DNA from: an uncultured Candidatus Melainabacteria bacterium
GTDB lineage: Bacteria; Cyanobacteriota; Vampirovibrionia; Gastranaerophilales; Gastranaerophilaceae
Length of the DNA stretch: 64,000 nt
Reading direction: 5' to 3'
Assembly: GCA_934757275.1 (NCBI GenBank)
Contig: CAKVLN010000003.1
Coordinates: 171,629-235,628 of the forward strand
Under the pieces are notes generated by a model. It worked only from the letters and a program-made list of their open reading frames with translations. It did not search any database and was not told the origin of the DNA. The position numbers and the translations under genes are program-made. Of the stretch, positions 63,927-64,000 are shown in pieces (position 1 is the stretch's first letter; each line of letters opens with the position of its first letter).

Positions 63927-64000
63927 TGAACTGTCCCCCAAAAAGTGGACATTTAACTCGCAAGTAAAAAATTTCTATACTCAATCGGAGTCATTTTGTT
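63927..64000 (-). mobile_element. IS3-family insertion sequence, 3' end
   Basis: TGAACTGTCCCCCAAAAAGT at 63927-63946, continuing GGAC, looks like the terminal inverted repeat of IS3-family (IS150-like) elements, and the end of a transposase frame lies immediately inside it. The rest is outside the window. Confidence 0.75.
63953..64000 (-). CDS. IS3-family transposase OrfB, last 15 residues
   Basis: The minus strand reads NKMTPIEYRNFLLAS and then stops (TAA at 63953-63955). TPxEYR close to the C-terminus is characteristic of the DDE integrase OrfB of IS3-family elements. The N-terminal part, including the catalytic residues, is beyond the window. Confidence 0.75.
   Translation of the reverse strand, partial: NKMTPIEYRNFLLAS

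Overview
The window is AT-rich, densely coded DNA from a fermentative, diderm bacterium. LptC- and LptA-like LPS transport proteins, a TolC-type channel and an MlaA-type protein imply an outer membrane. A YidC with a long insert between its second and third membrane helices, a pyruvate decarboxylase, an AdhE and a pyruvate phosphate dikinase fit a gut lineage near Cyanobacteria (Gastranaerophilales / Vampirovibrionia). That placement is inferred from gene content only and could not be tested here.

Layout. 1-7.9 kb: the 5' part of adhE (minus), a Cys-free coiled-coil protein, a small unknown protein, an LD-carboxypeptidase, a large Alu-type SRP RNA, a HAD phosphatase with a TolC-like protein, an unclassified ~90-nt RNA with its own promoter and terminator, and a Gly/Asn-repeat protein. 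8-18.3 kb: a GT-C-type membrane glycosyltransferase, thioredoxin, a DEDDh exonuclease with a TrmA/RlmD-type RNA methyltransferase, a HigBA module, cytidine deaminase, and the run zinc-ribbon protein-PgpH-YbeY-DgkA. 18.8-30 kb: initiator tRNA, UDP-glucose dehydrogenase, DnaB, MntP, a divergent GH13 protein, and a 1731-residue protein with a calpain-like protease core. 30.3-36 kb: tRNA-Leu with three tandem 113-bp repeats that carry pieces of the tRNA, pyruvate decarboxylase-Gmk, YidC-QueA, tRNA-Ser. 36-44 kb: a DNA alkyl-repair protein, an unknown protein, a TIGR04076 gene bracketed by 41-bp repeats, and the run LptC-LptA-TPR-DprA-TopA. 44-60 kb: an MlaA domain joined to an alpha/beta hydrolase, DUF4186, YbaK, DUF2023, a two-domain M16 peptidase, a PlsC-like acyltransferase, a prepilin, a YifB/ComM ATPase, a PilZ protein, and a three-subunit archaeal-type glutamate synthase interrupted by a small nucleotidyltransferase gene. 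60-64 kb: SmpB, PpdK, a GC-richer non-coding stretch and the end of an IS3-family element.

How the genes work together. PpdK interconverts pyruvate and PEP, pyruvate decarboxylase makes acetaldehyde, and AdhE can reduce it to ethanol. The Lpt, TolC and MlaA-type genes serve the outer membrane. SRP RNA and YidC serve membrane insertion. DprA, YifB/ComM and a prepilin could belong to natural transformation.

A striking regulatory feature is that about ten genes have a sigma-70-like -10 box only 6-9 nt before the ATG, so their mRNAs should be leaderless or nearly so. This pattern also corrects several starts (SmpB, the DUF4186 protein, the PlsC-like protein, YifB, the TolC-like protein). No CRISPR array, prophage or large biosynthetic cluster was seen.
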